Shown here: positions 47,412 through 56,908 of the stretch, in pieces | Layout: each line of letters begins with the position of its first letter | How positions within the stretch are numbered: position 1 is the first letter of the stretch | Assembly (NCBI RefSeq): GCF_008642275.1 | Contig: NZ_CP029189.1 | Location: 186,001 to 250,000, forward strand | DNA: 64,000 nucleotides | DNA from: Streptomyces venezuelae | GTDB lineage: Bacteria > Actinomycetota > Actinomycetes > Streptomycetales > Streptomycetaceae | Reading direction: 5' to 3' | Notes under the pieces: model-generated | The model's input: only the letters and a program-made list of their open reading frames with translations | Told to the model about the DNA's origin: nothing | Databases searched by the model: none | Made by a program: the position numbers and the translations under genes

Positions 47412-48713
47412 TCAGGCGCGGTCCAGCATCCGCTGGCGCAGCCTGTCGTAGATGGGTTCGCTCCCCAGCCGGTCCGCGGTCACGGTCGCGGCGAAGCACG
47501 CGGTCAGCAGGGGCAGCAGGAGCGCGCCGGTACCGGTCATCTCCACGACCAGGACGGCTCCGGTGAGCGGTGCTCGTACGACGCCGGTGAACAGTGCGGC
47601 CATCCCCACCACCGCGAACGCGGCCGGGCCCGCCGAGCCGGCCGGGAGTACGGGGGCGGCGAGCGTGTGGGTGAGGGTTCCCCAGAGGGCTCCCAGAGCC
47701 AGCAGTGGTGCGAACAGGCCGCCGGGGGTCGCGGCCGCGTAGCTCAGTGGCCCGGCCACGAAGCGGACGGCCAGGCAGAGCAGCAGCGCCGCCGCGGTCA
47801 GGCTTGTGCCCGTCAGCAGGCGCTCGCTCAGCTGGTCGCCGCCGCCGGTGAGCAGCGGGTCGAAGGCCATCAGCGCGCCGACCCCGGCTCCGATGACGGC
47901 GGCGCGGGCGACGAGGGGCACCCGGGTCAGCCGGTCGCACACCTCCAGAGTCCGTACGACCAGGGCGCTGTACGCGGCGCCCAGCGCGCCGGCCGTCATT
48001 CCGGACAGCAGGAAGACCGGCAGCATCCACAGCGGCGGCGCGGGGACGGCGGACAGCGGGAGGACGAGCGCGTCACCCACGACGGTCCGGGAGCAGGCCA
48101 CCGCCGTGACGGTGCCGACGAGGGTCAGGAGCACCAGGCGCGGCCGGACCGTGCGGGTCACCTCCTCGCAGACGAACAACAGCCCGCCCAGCGGAGCGGT
48201 GAACGCCACCGCCAGGCCCGCCCCGCCGAGCGCGGTGTGCAGCATGCGGGTGTCCTCGGTGTCCAGGCGGCCGTGCCGACCGGCCGTGGACCCGATCGCG
48301 GCGCCCATGTGGACGATGGGGCCCTCCCTTCCCAGGACCAGGCCCGAGCCGATCGCGATGAGACCGCCCAGGAACTTCGCCGGCAGCAGCCAGGCCGTAC
48401 GGGGCTCGGCCTCCTGTCGCCATACGGCTTCCACGTGCTGGATCCCACTGCCCGCGGCGTGCGGGACCCGCCGTGCGATCGCGCACGCCGCCGCGGCGCC
48501 CGCCGCGGTGAGGACGACCGGAACGAGCCGGCCCGCGGCTCCCAGCCCGTCGGCCGCCTCCAGTACCGAACCGCGCAGCCTGTCCGCGTGCAGCAGGCAC
48601 CAGCGGAATCCGCCGCCGACCAGGCCGACCAGGCAGCCCGCCACGGCCGCGATCACGAAGGTCCGGCCGGATCTCCACCGGCCTGACCGGACGCCGTGCG
48701 GGGTCGCGCTCAT
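47412..48713 (-). CDS. ClC-type chloride/proton antiporter
   Basis: 433 residues, about 10-11 membrane helices. Signature loops are present: GSGIQ (usual GSGIP), GREGPIVHMG with the gating Glu, and GGLFAPLLALG. The internal Glu of LLFVCEEV fits the proton pathway, so it is probably an exchanger rather than a channel. No CBS domains. Its start overlaps the reductase gene stop as ATGA (48710-48713), so the two are coupled, with the reductase first. Confidence 0.92.
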   Translation of the reverse strand: MSATPHGVRSGRWRSGRTFVIAAVAGCLVGLVGGGFRWCLLHADRLRGSVLEAADGLGAAGRLVPVVLTAAGAAAACAIARRVPHAAGSGIQHVEAVWRQEAEPRTAWLLPAKFLGGLIAIGSGLVLGREGPIVHMGAAIGSTAGRHGRLDTEDTRMLHTALGGAGLAVAFTAPLGGLLFVCEEVTRTVRPRLVLLTLVGTVTAVACSRTVVGDALVLPLSAVPAPPLWMLPVFLLSGMTAGALGAAYSALVVRTLEVCDRLTRVPLVARAAVIGAGVGALMAFDPLLTGGGDQLSERLLTGTSLTAAALLLCLAVRFVAGPLSYAAATPGGLFAPLLALGALWGTLTHTLAAPVLPAGSAGPAAFAVVGMAALFTGVVRAPLTGAVLVVEMTGTGALLLPLLTACFAATVTADRLGSEPIYDRLRQRMLDRA

Positions 48714-49330
48714 TCCTGGTGCTGGGGGAGGTGGGTCCTGGCGTCCTCGTACGTCCCCTCGCCGGGTGCGGTGGCCACGGTGTAGAAGAGGTTCAGTACG
48801 CCGGTCCGGAAGGTCTCGGCGGACAGCAGCTGCAGCGGGATCGCCTGGGCGTGGTCCTCGAACAGGCGCATGCCGTTGCGCACGGCGACCGGATGCAGCA
48901 GGAGGTTCAGTTCGTCCAGGATTCCGGCGGCCAGCAGTTGACGTACGACGGAGACGGAGCCGCTGATCCAGACGGGTGTGTCCGTGTCCGGTGCGTTCTT
49001 CAGTGCGGCGACGGCTGTGGTGAGGTCGCCGGCGAGGCGTTCGGAGTTCCGCCAGGTGAAGTCCAGCGGGGTGTTCGACACCACGATCTTGCGGGCGTCA
49101 CCGAGCACCTTGGCGAACGGAGCGTCTTCCCCGCCGGCGGCTTCCCGGTCCGGCCACGCGCCCGCGAAGCTGTCGTAGGTCCGGCGTCCGAGCAGCAGGG
49201 TGCCGGCCCTGCCGAGGGTGGCGTCGACGGCCGCCCCCATCTCCTCGTTGAAGTAGGGGAAGTGCCACTGGTCGGGTGCTTCGACGACACCGTCGAGCGA
49301 GATGAACAGCTGCGCCTTGATCTTCCTCAT
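48710..49330 (-). CDS. DHFR/RibD C-terminal-like reductase
   Basis: 206 residues from ATG 49330. The family pattern is MRKIKAQLFISLDGVVEAPD, then LLLGRRTYDSFAGAWP and VWISGSVSVVRQLL, ending ELNLLLHPVAVRNGMRLF. It is an NADPH-binding protein of the YyaP/YwjB type, whose substrates are mostly unknown; it is not the housekeeping DHFR. It is the first gene of a pair with the ClC antiporter. It is intact, unlike the decayed relative at 14075-14440. Confidence 0.9.
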   Translation of the reverse strand: MRKIKAQLFISLDGVVEAPDQWHFPYFNEEMGAAVDATLGRAGTLLLGRRTYDSFAGAWPDREAAGGEDAPFAKVLGDARKIVVSNTPLDFTWRNSERLAGDLTTAVAALKNAPDTDTPVWISGSVSVVRQLLAAGILDELNLLLHPVAVRNGMRLFEDHAQAIPLQLLSAETFRTGVLNLFYTVATAPGEGTYEDARTHLPQHQE

Positions 49331-49556
49331 ACCGGTCTCCGGGAGCTGGTGGTCGGTCCGTCCGCGTACGGCCCCATCCAAGGGCACGCGACAGCCGGAC
49401 GCCGTGCGACTCCCCGGGCGCCGGGCGGCCGGTCGGCGCCGTGCCGGTGCGCGCAGGAGGTGCAGGCCGGTGACAGACAGGCGGTGCAGGGTGGCCGGCG
49501 GTGCGACCACGCCGGTCGCTCCGTGACCCGTGACCGCCGCGCGAGGAGCCGCCATC

Positions 49557-50123
49557 GTGAACGCCGACTCCGTGCTGCCCCACCGGCACACCCCCCGCCC
49601 CGGGGCGAGGCTGAACGACGTACGGCTTCCGCGGCGGCGCGGGCGCCGGGATTCAGCCCGGCACGGTGCGGCTGCGGCCCTCCATGGCGTCGGCGCGGTC
49701 ACCGTCGTCCTGCTCGTGCTCGCGGGCATCGGGGCGTTGATCGGCGAGCCGGTCCTCATACCGTCCCTTGCCGCCAGCGCCGGAGTCCTGCACAGCACGC
49801 CCGGCCTGCCCGCGGCCCAGCCCCGGAGCGTCGTCGTCGCGCACCTGCTGGGCGCCGGAGCCGGGTACGTGGCGCTCGCGCTGTGGCAGAGCAACGCGTG
49901 GAGCGCGGCCCTGGCCGGCGGGCTGACGTTCGCCGCGACCACTCTCGCCCGGACCCCGCACTCACCGGCCTGTGCCACCGCCGTCGTCGTCGTGCTGCAG
50001 GCCCCGGCGGCCGGGCGGTTCGTCCCCCTGCTGCTGGGCGCCACCGTGGTGCTCGTCCTGGTCGGTTCCGCCGCGTCCCGCATCCGCCGGGGAGCCGCCC
50101 GGTATCCCCTCCGCTGGTGGTAG
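49557..50123 (+). CDS. HPP family membrane protein
   Basis: 188 residues from GTG 49557, with GAGGAG nine bases upstream. After a basic N-terminus, four hydrophobic helices include VTVVLLVLAGIGALIGEPVL and FAATTLARTPHSPACATA, where the conserved segment near HSP resembles the HPP signature. Proteins of this family have been linked to nitrite transport in plants and cyanobacteria; the bacterial role here is unknown. It ends nine bases before the convergent small membrane gene. Confidence 0.78.
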   Translation: MNADSVLPHRHTPRPGARLNDVRLPRRRGRRDSARHGAAAALHGVGAVTVVLLVLAGIGALIGEPVLIPSLAASAGVLHSTPGLPAAQPRSVVVAHLLGAGAGYVALALWQSNAWSAALAGGLTFAATTLARTPHSPACATAVVVVLQAPAAGRFVPLLLGATVVLVLVGSAASRIRRGAARYPLRWW

Positions 50124-50131
50124 CGGCCCAC

Positions 50132-50431
50132 TCATCGGGGCAGGAAGCCGAGGACCTTCGCCAGTGCGGCGAGCAGACCGAGGTGGGTGACGGCCAGGTA
50201 CACCCATTCCATGGGTCCCATCCGCCACCGGCTGCGGGCCGTGAGCCGCCATTCGTACGTCACGCAGCCGACCGCGAGCAGGAACAACGGCACCCACAGG
50301 AGGGCCCACCAGGACCGGACCTCGGTCAGGCGCAGTACGAGGGACAGCACGGCGGACAGCGTCACGGCCAGGCCCCACCCCGGCTTCTCCTCTTGTTCGA
50401 CGGCGGGCGACAAGCCTGGCGAGGCGTTCAC
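50132..50431 (-). CDS. Small membrane protein, unknown family
   Basis: 99 residues from GTG 50431, with GAGAGGAT five bases upstream. Three hydrophobic stretches (GLAVTLSAVLSLVLRL, ALLWVPLFLLAVGCVTY, VYLAVTHLGLLAALAKVLGF) suggest two or three helices. It has no recognised motif. Confidence 0.72.
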   Translation of the reverse strand: MNASPGLSPAVEQEEKPGWGLAVTLSAVLSLVLRLTEVRSWWALLWVPLFLLAVGCVTYEWRLTARSRWRMGPMEWVYLAVTHLGLLAALAKVLGFLPR

Positions 50432-50907
50432 GACAGATCCTCTCGGGTCCACGGGGGGGCAGGGCCACAGGGACGGTCACCGCACGTGCGGCCGGACTCG
50501 TCCTTGCGTTCGAACACGGGCCACCCTAGCCGCCGTTGATGGGCCGCGGTCGGCCCGGACAGCGGCGCGGCACGACCTCTCCGGCTTGATCGCACCGGCT
50601 GCTTTCCGCCGGGTGCGGAGAGTTCGACGGTCCCGGACAGAGTCCCCTTCCGGTACCGGGAGCTGCGACTCTTGCACCGGTTTACGCCCAATGGTCGGGC
50701 GTGAAGCCGTCCCAACCGGCGCAACCCATAAGGCCGTTCGCACGTCTAGCTGGCCGGAAAGCCTGCCTGCGGCTCTTTCGCGAACACGAGGGGTGCGGGC
50801 GGCGGCCCGGCCGGAACCCCCTCCGGCCAGGACCAGGGCGCGGGCTCCCACCCCGGCCCCCGGCCCTTGTTCCCCCCACGCGTCGCGCAGTTCGAGAGGT
50901 CTTCACC
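50432..50907. other. Intergenic region with one inverted repeat
   Basis: 476 bp between the small membrane gene and the P450. It holds the inverted repeat at 50681-50705 and no convincing gene. Confidence 0.5.
50681..50705. promoter_or_regulatory. Imperfect inverted repeat upstream of P450
   Basis: TTTACGCCC (50681-50689) and GGGCGTGAA (50697-50705) pair at eight of nine positions across seven bases. It lies about 200 bp before the P450 start and may be an operator. Confidence 0.4.
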
Positions 50908-52128
50908 ATGTCCGTGGCCGACACCGGTTTCAGCATCCTGTCCGAGGACTTCGGCGCAGCCCCCCACCGCTACTTCGCGCATCTGCGGGAGCGGGCGCCC
51001 GTACACCACGAACCGGCGATCGACAGCTACTTCCTCTCCCGCCACGAGGACGTCAAGAGAGTGCTGACCGACCACGACGCGTTCACCACCGAGACGCTGC
51101 AGGTACGCGCCGCGCCGGTGATGCGCGGTCCGGTCCTCGCCCAGATGACCGGGGCCGAGCACGCCGTCAAACGAAGAATCGTCGTCCGGGCCTTCACCGG
51201 CCCGGCGCTCGCGGACCAGATCCGCACCGTCCAGGCCACCGCTGCCGAGCTCATGGCCCCGCTGCTCGCCCGGGGCCGGATGGACCTGGTCAACGACTTC
51301 GGCAAGCCCTTCGCCATCCAGGTGACGCTCGCGCTCCTGGGCCTGGACCGAAGAGACCGGCACAAGGTGTCCGCCTGGCACAGCGGGGTGGCCGAGTTCG
51401 TCACCAGTCTGACCCTGACCCCCGAACGCCGCCGCCACTGCATGGACTGCGCCGAGCAGTTGGAGGCCTATCTCCTCCCCGTGATCGAACAGCGTCGCCG
51501 CGATCCCGGCGACGACCTGATATCGAAGCTGTGCACCGCCGAGTTCGACGGCGTCGCCATGAGCGATCGCGACGTCACCGCGCTGATCATCAACGTCCTG
51601 GTCGCTGCCGCCGAGCCCGCGGACAAGACGCTGGCCCTGCTCTTCAAGCACCTGATCGACCACCCCGAGCAGCTGGCGCAGGTCCGCCGGGACCCGGACC
51701 TGCTGGCCGCCGCGATCGCCGAGACCCTGCGCTACACCCCGCCGGTCCAGCTCATCCCCCGCCAGGCGGAGGAGGACAGCACCTTCGCCGGCACCACCGT
51801 CCCGGCTGGCGCCACCGTCTTCTGCATGGTCGGCGCGGCCAACCGTGACCCGGACGCCTTCACCGCCCCGGACACCTTCGACATCCACCGCCCGGACCTG
51901 GGCACCGCCCGCTCCTTCACCGCGGCCGCCCAGCACCTGTCCTTCGGCGCCGGGCTCCACCAGTGCGTCGGCACGGCCTTCGCGCGCGCCGAGATCGAGA
52001 CCGTCGCCGCGATGCTGCTGCCCGTACTCGACCAGGTCCGCTACAGCCCCGGCTTCCGGTACCAGGAGGCCGGGCTGTACACGCGGGGGCCGCTTTCCCT
52101 GGCGCTGGACTTCACCCCCGTCCACTGA
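50908..52128 (+). CDS. Cytochrome P450 with atypical I-helix
   Basis: 406 residues from ATG 50908 with GAGAGG nine bases upstream. The heme signature FGAGLHQCVG and the K-helix ETLRY are intact. The I-helix reads LVAAAEPADKTL: the usual acid-Thr pair is replaced by Glu-Pro, as in a few P450s with altered oxygen activation. It is the first gene of a co-directional run ending with the carotenoid oxygenase. The substrate is unknown. Confidence 0.92.
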   Translation: MSVADTGFSILSEDFGAAPHRYFAHLRERAPVHHEPAIDSYFLSRHEDVKRVLTDHDAFTTETLQVRAAPVMRGPVLAQMTGAEHAVKRRIVVRAFTGPALADQIRTVQATAAELMAPLLARGRMDLVNDFGKPFAIQVTLALLGLDRRDRHKVSAWHSGVAEFVTSLTLTPERRRHCMDCAEQLEAYLLPVIEQRRRDPGDDLISKLCTAEFDGVAMSDRDVTALIINVLVAAAEPADKTLALLFKHLIDHPEQLAQVRRDPDLLAAAIAETLRYTPPVQLIPRQAEEDSTFAGTTVPAGATVFCMVGAANRDPDAFTAPDTFDIHRPDLGTARSFTAAAQHLSFGAGLHQCVGTAFARAEIETVAAMLLPVLDQVRYSPGFRYQEAGLYTRGPLSLALDFTPVH

Positions 52129-52258
52129 CGCGGCACCGGCCGTGACCGCCGTACCCGCCCGGGGTCCGTACCCTCCAGGGCTCCCCCGGGCTCCCCCGGG
52201 CCCCCTCCCCTCCTCGGCCCCTCCCGTACACCCCCCACTCCCACCTGGTGGAACGACC

Positions 52259-52651
52259 ATGACATCGACCGACATCACCCGCGCCCTCCACGATCTGCTG
52301 TTCACCCCGGACCTCGGCCTCACCGAAGCCGTCGACCGGCACTTCACTCCCGACTACCGTCAGCGCACCAACGGCGTCTGGAGCGACCGGGCCGGCTTCG
52401 TCCAGCACATGACTCGTCTGCGCACCCTGATCCGCAGCGGGCACGTCCAGGTCCACGACGAACTCCGCGACGGAGCGCGTTACGCGGACCGCCACACCGT
52501 CACCCTCGTCCACGAGGACGGCCACACCTCCCGCACCGAGGTCTACCTCTTCGCCGAGCTGGCCCCCGACGGCCGCTTCCGGCGCGTCGAGGAGACGACC
52601 CTCCTCGTCACCGGCCACGCGGACGACGGGAACCTGGGTCTCGTCAGGTGA
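52259..52651 (+). CDS. NTF2-like (SnoaL-type) protein
   Basis: 130 residues from ATG 52259. The alpha-beta NTF2 pattern is clear: LHDLLFTPDLGLTEAVDRHF, YRQRTNGVWSDRAGFVQHM, then VTLVHEDGHTSRTEVYLFAEL and a strand FRRVEETTLLV. Such proteins act as small isomerases, cyclases or ligand carriers. It follows the P450 by 130 bp and may process the same compound. Confidence 0.82.
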   Translation: MTSTDITRALHDLLFTPDLGLTEAVDRHFTPDYRQRTNGVWSDRAGFVQHMTRLRTLIRSGHVQVHDELRDGARYADRHTVTLVHEDGHTSRTEVYLFAELAPDGRFRRVEETTLLVTGHADDGNLGLVR

Positions 52652-52737
52652 CGAGAACGGGCCTTCGCGGGGCAGCACCGCTCCGTGAAGGCCACCGCGA
52701 CCGCTGTCCGCTGCTGGAACAAGAGGATGGAGCCGCC

Positions 52738-54741
52738 ATGGTGTCCGTGGGGGAAAGACTGAGCCGAGCGCGCGTACGGGCCTTCGTCGGCCGGGACGAG
52801 GAACTCGTCCGCTTCGGGGAGGCGTTGGCAGGTGATCCGCAGGCACCGTTCGCGTTCTACGTGTACGGGCCGGGCGGCATCGGGAAGTCGACGCTGCTGC
52901 GCCGGCTGGCGGACCACGCACGCGCTGCCGGCCGGCTGCTCGTCGAACTCGACGGCCGGTTCGTCAGCCGTGACCCGGCCGATTTCGAGCACGCGGCAGG
53001 CCCGTTCCTGGACGTTCCGGGAACGGTCCTGTTCGTGGACTCCTTCGAGCACTGCCAGTGGCTGGAGAGCTGGCTGTGGCACCACTTCCTGCCGCGCGCC
53101 GCGGACGACACCCTGGTCGTCCTGGGCGGCCGGCGCGCGCCGCAGCCGCAGTGGGCCGCCGATCCCGCCTGGTCCCGGCTCCTGCACGTGAGCGAGCTGG
53201 AGCCGTTCTCCGCGGAGCAGGCCCGCAGCCTGCTGGTGGCGGCGGAGATCCGGCCCGAACTACGCGACCGGGTGCTGCGCTTCGCCGGAGGCAACCCGCT
53301 GGCGCTGTCGCTGGCGGCCGCCGCCGGATCGGCGGGCTGCGGCCGGGAGGAGATCTGGGCGCCCACGGCGGACGTCCTGCGCACCCTGCTGGCGGGTCTG
53401 ATCGGGGAGGTGCCCACGGCGGCCCACCGCCGCGCCCTGGAAGTGGCGGCGCAGGCCCACTCGACCTCCGAGGAACTGCTGGCCGCGGTCCTCCCCGGGG
53501 AGGACGTCCATCCGCTCTTCTCCTGGCTGCGGGACCTGCCGTTCATGGAGGCCACCCTGCGGGGGCTGCACCCGCACGACGCGGCGCGCGAGACGCTGGC
53601 CGCCGACCTGCGCTGGCGGGCGCCCAACGCCTTCGAGACGATACGCCAGCGGCTCGCGGACGAATACCTGCGCATCCTGCGCGAGGCTCCGGAGGAGCGG
53701 GTGTGGACCGTCACCGACGACCTCTTCTACCTGTTCCGGGAGGGCGCGACACTGGCCCGGCTGCGCTCCTGGTCCCGGGACGACGAGGTCCACGACCGTC
53801 CCCTGCACCCGGACGACATCGATGTCGTCCTGCGCATGGCCACCGAGACGGAAGGGGCCGCTTCCGCGGACCTGGTCCGCTACTGGGCGCAGCGCCAGCC
53901 GCAGGCCTTCAGTGTCTACCGGCTCGTGAGCACGGGACGGATCGTGGCGTTCACGGCCCGGCTGGTCCTGTCGTTCCCTCCCGACGCCCAGGACCTGGCG
54001 ACCGATCCCGTCGTGGCCGCCGCGTGGCGGTACACCGAGGCCACCGCGCCGGTGAGCCCCGGTGAGCACATCGGCGTCAGCCGCTTCTCGGTCTACCCCG
54101 AGCAGTACCAGGTACCGTCGCGCGTCATCGACCTGAGCAGTTCCCGGGCCCAGGCGGAGGCGGCCCGCGCGCGTGGGCGTGCGTACGGCTTTGCCGTCTT
54201 CCAGGACGCCGAGACCTGGGCCGAGCGGGTCGAGGGCACGCTGACGGACACGGGGGCGCGGCCGCGGGTCGGTGCTCACACGTACGGGCTGTTCGGCGTC
54301 GACTGGCGCCAACTGCCGGTGGAGTCATGGCTGATGCGGTTCATATCGGCCACCGGGGCGCCCGCTGCCCCGTCGGGTCCGTCACCCGTCTCCCGCAGTG
54401 CCTTCGACCAGGCGGTACGCGAGGCGCTGACCCATTGGCGTGACGCGGACGCCTTCGCCGCCTGCGCATTGATGCGTACCCGGCTGGCGGCCGACTTCGG
54501 TGATCCTGTCGGGGAGTTGCGTGCGCTGCTGCGTCAGGCCGTCGACGACCTCGGGCTCGACCCGCGCGGGGTGCGCGCCCGTGAGGCCCTGACGGCGGGC
54601 TACTTCTCCGGTGCGCCCACCCAGGAAGCCGCGGCCCGCCGCCTCGGTCTTCCGTACGGCACCTACCGCCGCCACCTGCGCCAGGGCCTCGACCTGCTCT
54701 GCGAGGCCTTGTGGCAGCAGGAGTTGCACGACCCGCGCTGA
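52738..54741 (+). CDS. STAND-type ATPase with C-terminal HTH, putative regulator
   Basis: 667 residues from ATG 52738 (AAGAGGATGGAG upstream). The N-terminal AAA/STAND ATPase begins FVGRDEELVRFGEAL, with Walker A YGPGGIGKST (about residues 41-50), Walker B VLFVDSFEH (about 98-106) and a GGNPLALSLA motif as in NB-ARC/LuxR-type proteins. The C-terminal segment TQEAAARRLGLPYGTYRRHL is a helix-turn-helix. It is probably an ATP-dependent transcription regulator. It lies 114 bp before the exporter and is a candidate binder of the direct repeats there. Confidence 0.82.
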   Translation: MVSVGERLSRARVRAFVGRDEELVRFGEALAGDPQAPFAFYVYGPGGIGKSTLLRRLADHARAAGRLLVELDGRFVSRDPADFEHAAGPFLDVPGTVLFVDSFEHCQWLESWLWHHFLPRAADDTLVVLGGRRAPQPQWAADPAWSRLLHVSELEPFSAEQARSLLVAAEIRPELRDRVLRFAGGNPLALSLAAAAGSAGCGREEIWAPTADVLRTLLAGLIGEVPTAAHRRALEVAAQAHSTSEELLAAVLPGEDVHPLFSWLRDLPFMEATLRGLHPHDAARETLAADLRWRAPNAFETIRQRLADEYLRILREAPEERVWTVTDDLFYLFREGATLARLRSWSRDDEVHDRPLHPDDIDVVLRMATETEGAASADLVRYWAQRQPQAFSVYRLVSTGRIVAFTARLVLSFPPDAQDLATDPVVAAAWRYTEATAPVSPGEHIGVSRFSVYPEQYQVPSRVIDLSSSRAQAEAARARGRAYGFAVFQDAETWAERVEGTLTDTGARPRVGAHTYGLFGVDWRQLPVESWLMRFISATGAPAAPSGPSPVSRSAFDQAVREALTHWRDADAFAACALMRTRLAADFGDPVGELRALLRQAVDDLGLDPRGVRAREALTAGYFSGAPTQEAAARRLGLPYGTYRRHLRQGLDLLCEALWQQELHDPR

Positions 54742-54771
54742 CGGCGGCCGACGCGCCCGCGGCAGGGGCGG

Positions 54772-54832
54772 GTGGACAGCTGCGGACAGGAGTGGACAGT
54801 GGCCGCACCCGCCAGGTCTGGATAGTGGACAC
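54772..54832 (+). promoter_or_regulatory. Promoter region with 10-bp-spaced direct repeats (exporter copy 2)
   Basis: GTGGACAG (54772-54779), GCGGACAG (54782-54789) and GTGGACAG (54792-54799) repeat exactly every 10 bp. They are followed by TGGATAG-TGGACAC (54819-54832), 24 bases before the ATG. The same layout precedes exporter copy 1. Confidence 0.65.
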
Positions 54833-54855
54833 CGTCCGCGCCGAGTCTGTGCGGC

Positions 54856-56415
54856 ATGAACGTTGCACTCACGCAGACGGGCCGGGCCTCGGGCCGGGCC
54901 TCGGGCCGGGCCGGCGGCCCGGGAGCGGTGCTCGCCGCACTCGCCGCGGCCCAGTTCACCGTCATGCTCGCCACCTCGATCGTCAATGTGGCGCTGCCGC
55001 AGATCCGTGCGGGGGCCGGCCTCTCGGACAGCGGGACCACCTGGGTGGTCAACGCCTACGGTCTGGCGTTCGGGGCGCTGCTCCTGGCGGGCGGTCGGAT
55101 CGCCGACCTGCTCGGCCGGCGCCGGGTGCTGACGGCGGGGCTCGCGCTCTTCGCGCTGGCTTCGGTGGCGGCCGGACTGACCACCTCCGCCGGCGTGCTG
55201 ATCGCGGCCCGCGCGGTGCAGGGCGTGGGCGCCGCCGCGATCGCCCCTGCCGCGCTCGCCCTGGTGATGGACCGGTTCCCGCCCGGCCCCGGGCGCGGCA
55301 GGGCCCTGGGCGTGTGGGGCGCCGTCTCCGGTGCGGGGGCGGCGGGCGGTGTGCTGCTGGGCGGTCTGCTCACGCAGGTCTGGGGCTGGCCCTGGATCTT
55401 CCACATCGTCGCGCTCGGATCGGCGGCGGTGCTGGCGGCCGTGGTGGTGCTCGTACCCCGGGACGCCGCGGCGGGGGCGGGGGCGAACGCCGGACCCGGG
55501 GCCGAGCAGCCCGGCGGGCGGCAGCGCGGACGGTTCGATCTGCTGGGCACGGTCACCGTCACCCTGGCCCTTACCTGCCTGGTCTGGGGGCTGACCACCG
55601 CCCGCGGTGCCGGCTGGACCGGCGTCCCGGTCCTGGGCTCTCTCGGCGCGGCCGTCGTGCTGCTCGCGGCGTTCTGCGTGATCGAGCGCCGTCGGCCGGA
55701 CGCCCTGGTCCCGCCGCGGCTGCTGACCGCCGGCCGGGTCGCCGCGGGCAACGTACTGATGGCGCTGCTGGGGTCCGTATGGATCGCCCTGTTCTTCTTC
55801 CTGCCGCTCTACCAGCAACAAGTCCTCGGCTCGGGTCCCTTGGCGACCGGGGTGGGACAACTCCCCCTCGCCCTGGCCCATATGATCGGCTCCGCCCTCG
55901 CCCCCCGGATCGCCCGGGTAGTCGGTGCCAGAGCGACCGTGACCGCGGCCCTGCTGACCGAGGCGGCCGGTCTGCTGTGGTTGTCGTGGATGCGGGCGGA
56001 CGGAAGCTACCTCGTCGACGTCCTCGGACCGAGCATCCTGGTCGGACTGGGCCTGAGCATCGCCTTCGTCCAGCTCACCTCACTCGCCGTGGACGGCGTA
56101 CCGCGCCAGGACACCGGACTCGCCGGCGGCCTCGTGAACACCACCCGACAGGTCGGCGGCGCCATCGGCCTCGCCGCCCTCGCCACCCTGGCCGGCTCCG
56201 TCACCCACCGCACACCCACCGGCACCCCACCCCTGGAAGCCCTCACCGCCGGCTACCAGGCCGCCTTCACCACCTCCGCCGCCCTCCTCGCCACCACCGC
56301 CCTCCTCGCACTCCTCCTCATGCGCCGCAGCGGGGCCTCCGGTCCGACCAGCACCGCGAGACCCGCCACGGAGCCGGGAGCCTCCCCGCTCTCTCCCACC
56401 GGTCCGGCCCGGTAG
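54856..56415 (+). CDS. DHA2-family MFS drug exporter (copy 2)
   Basis: 519 residues, about 14 helices, EmrB/QacA type; motif A reads GGRIADLLGRRRVLT. It is a near-copy of the exporter at 21461-23005. The blocks from GTVTVTLALTCLVWGL through FLPLYQQQVLG and from LTEAAGLLWLSWM through LLATTALLALLL are nearly identical in DNA; the region between and the N-terminal third have diverged. An Ala/Gly/Asn-rich insertion (GAGANAGPGAEQPGG) is unique to this copy. It lacks a clear ribosome-binding site. It probably expels a toxic compound. Confidence 0.92.
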   Translation: MNVALTQTGRASGRASGRAGGPGAVLAALAAAQFTVMLATSIVNVALPQIRAGAGLSDSGTTWVVNAYGLAFGALLLAGGRIADLLGRRRVLTAGLALFALASVAAGLTTSAGVLIAARAVQGVGAAAIAPAALALVMDRFPPGPGRGRALGVWGAVSGAGAAGGVLLGGLLTQVWGWPWIFHIVALGSAAVLAAVVVLVPRDAAAGAGANAGPGAEQPGGRQRGRFDLLGTVTVTLALTCLVWGLTTARGAGWTGVPVLGSLGAAVVLLAAFCVIERRRPDALVPPRLLTAGRVAAGNVLMALLGSVWIALFFFLPLYQQQVLGSGPLATGVGQLPLALAHMIGSALAPRIARVVGARATVTAALLTEAAGLLWLSWMRADGSYLVDVLGPSILVGLGLSIAFVQLTSLAVDGVPRQDTGLAGGLVNTTRQVGGAIGLAALATLAGSVTHRTPTGTPPLEALTAGYQAAFTTSAALLATTALLALLLMRRSGASGPTSTARPATEPGASPLSPTGPAR

Positions 56416-56467
56416 ATCAGCCGGAGCCGCACCACCGACCCATCTCACCCAGACAGGAAGTACAGCC

Positions 56468-56908
56468 ATGTTCACCATCGACGAGACCGCTCCCGTGATC
56501 GTCCGCCTGAGCACCGTGATCGACGCCCCGCTCACGACCGTGTGGGCGCTGCACACCGACGTCGCGGGCTGGCCCGCCTGGAACGCGGACATCGACCGGA
56601 CGGACATCGACGGACCGCTGCTGACCGGCAGGTCCTTCAGCTGGCTCACCCACGGCCTGGACATCACCTCCACCGTGCGGGAGCTGGTCCCCGGGAAGCG
56701 GATCGTCTGGGGCGGGACCGTCGAGGGCATCGTCGGCATCCATGTGTGGGCCTTCGAGCAGTCCGACGCCGGGGTCGTCGTCCACACCGAGGAGTCCTGG
56801 AGCGGCGCCCCGGTCGACGCCGCGACCGACGAACTCGGCAAGGCGCTCCACGACTCCCTGGAGGGCTGGCTCGTCCGCCTCAAGGCCCGTGCGGAGCAAA
56901 TCGCCTGA
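56468..56908 (+). CDS. SRPBCC (START-like) family protein
   Basis: 146 residues from ATG 56468. The SRPBCC fold starts STVIDAPLTTVWALHTDVAGWPAW (in two parts), then GRSFSW, ELVPGKRIVWGG and a long C-terminal helix SLEGWLVRLKARAEQ. Such proteins bind or cyclise hydrophobic ligands, as in polyketide aromatases. It lies between the exporter and the carotenoid oxygenase in one direction. Confidence 0.88.
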   Translation: MFTIDETAPVIVRLSTVIDAPLTTVWALHTDVAGWPAWNADIDRTDIDGPLLTGRSFSWLTHGLDITSTVRELVPGKRIVWGGTVEGIVGIHVWAFEQSDAGVVVHTEESWSGAPVDAATDELGKALHDSLEGWLVRLKARAEQIA

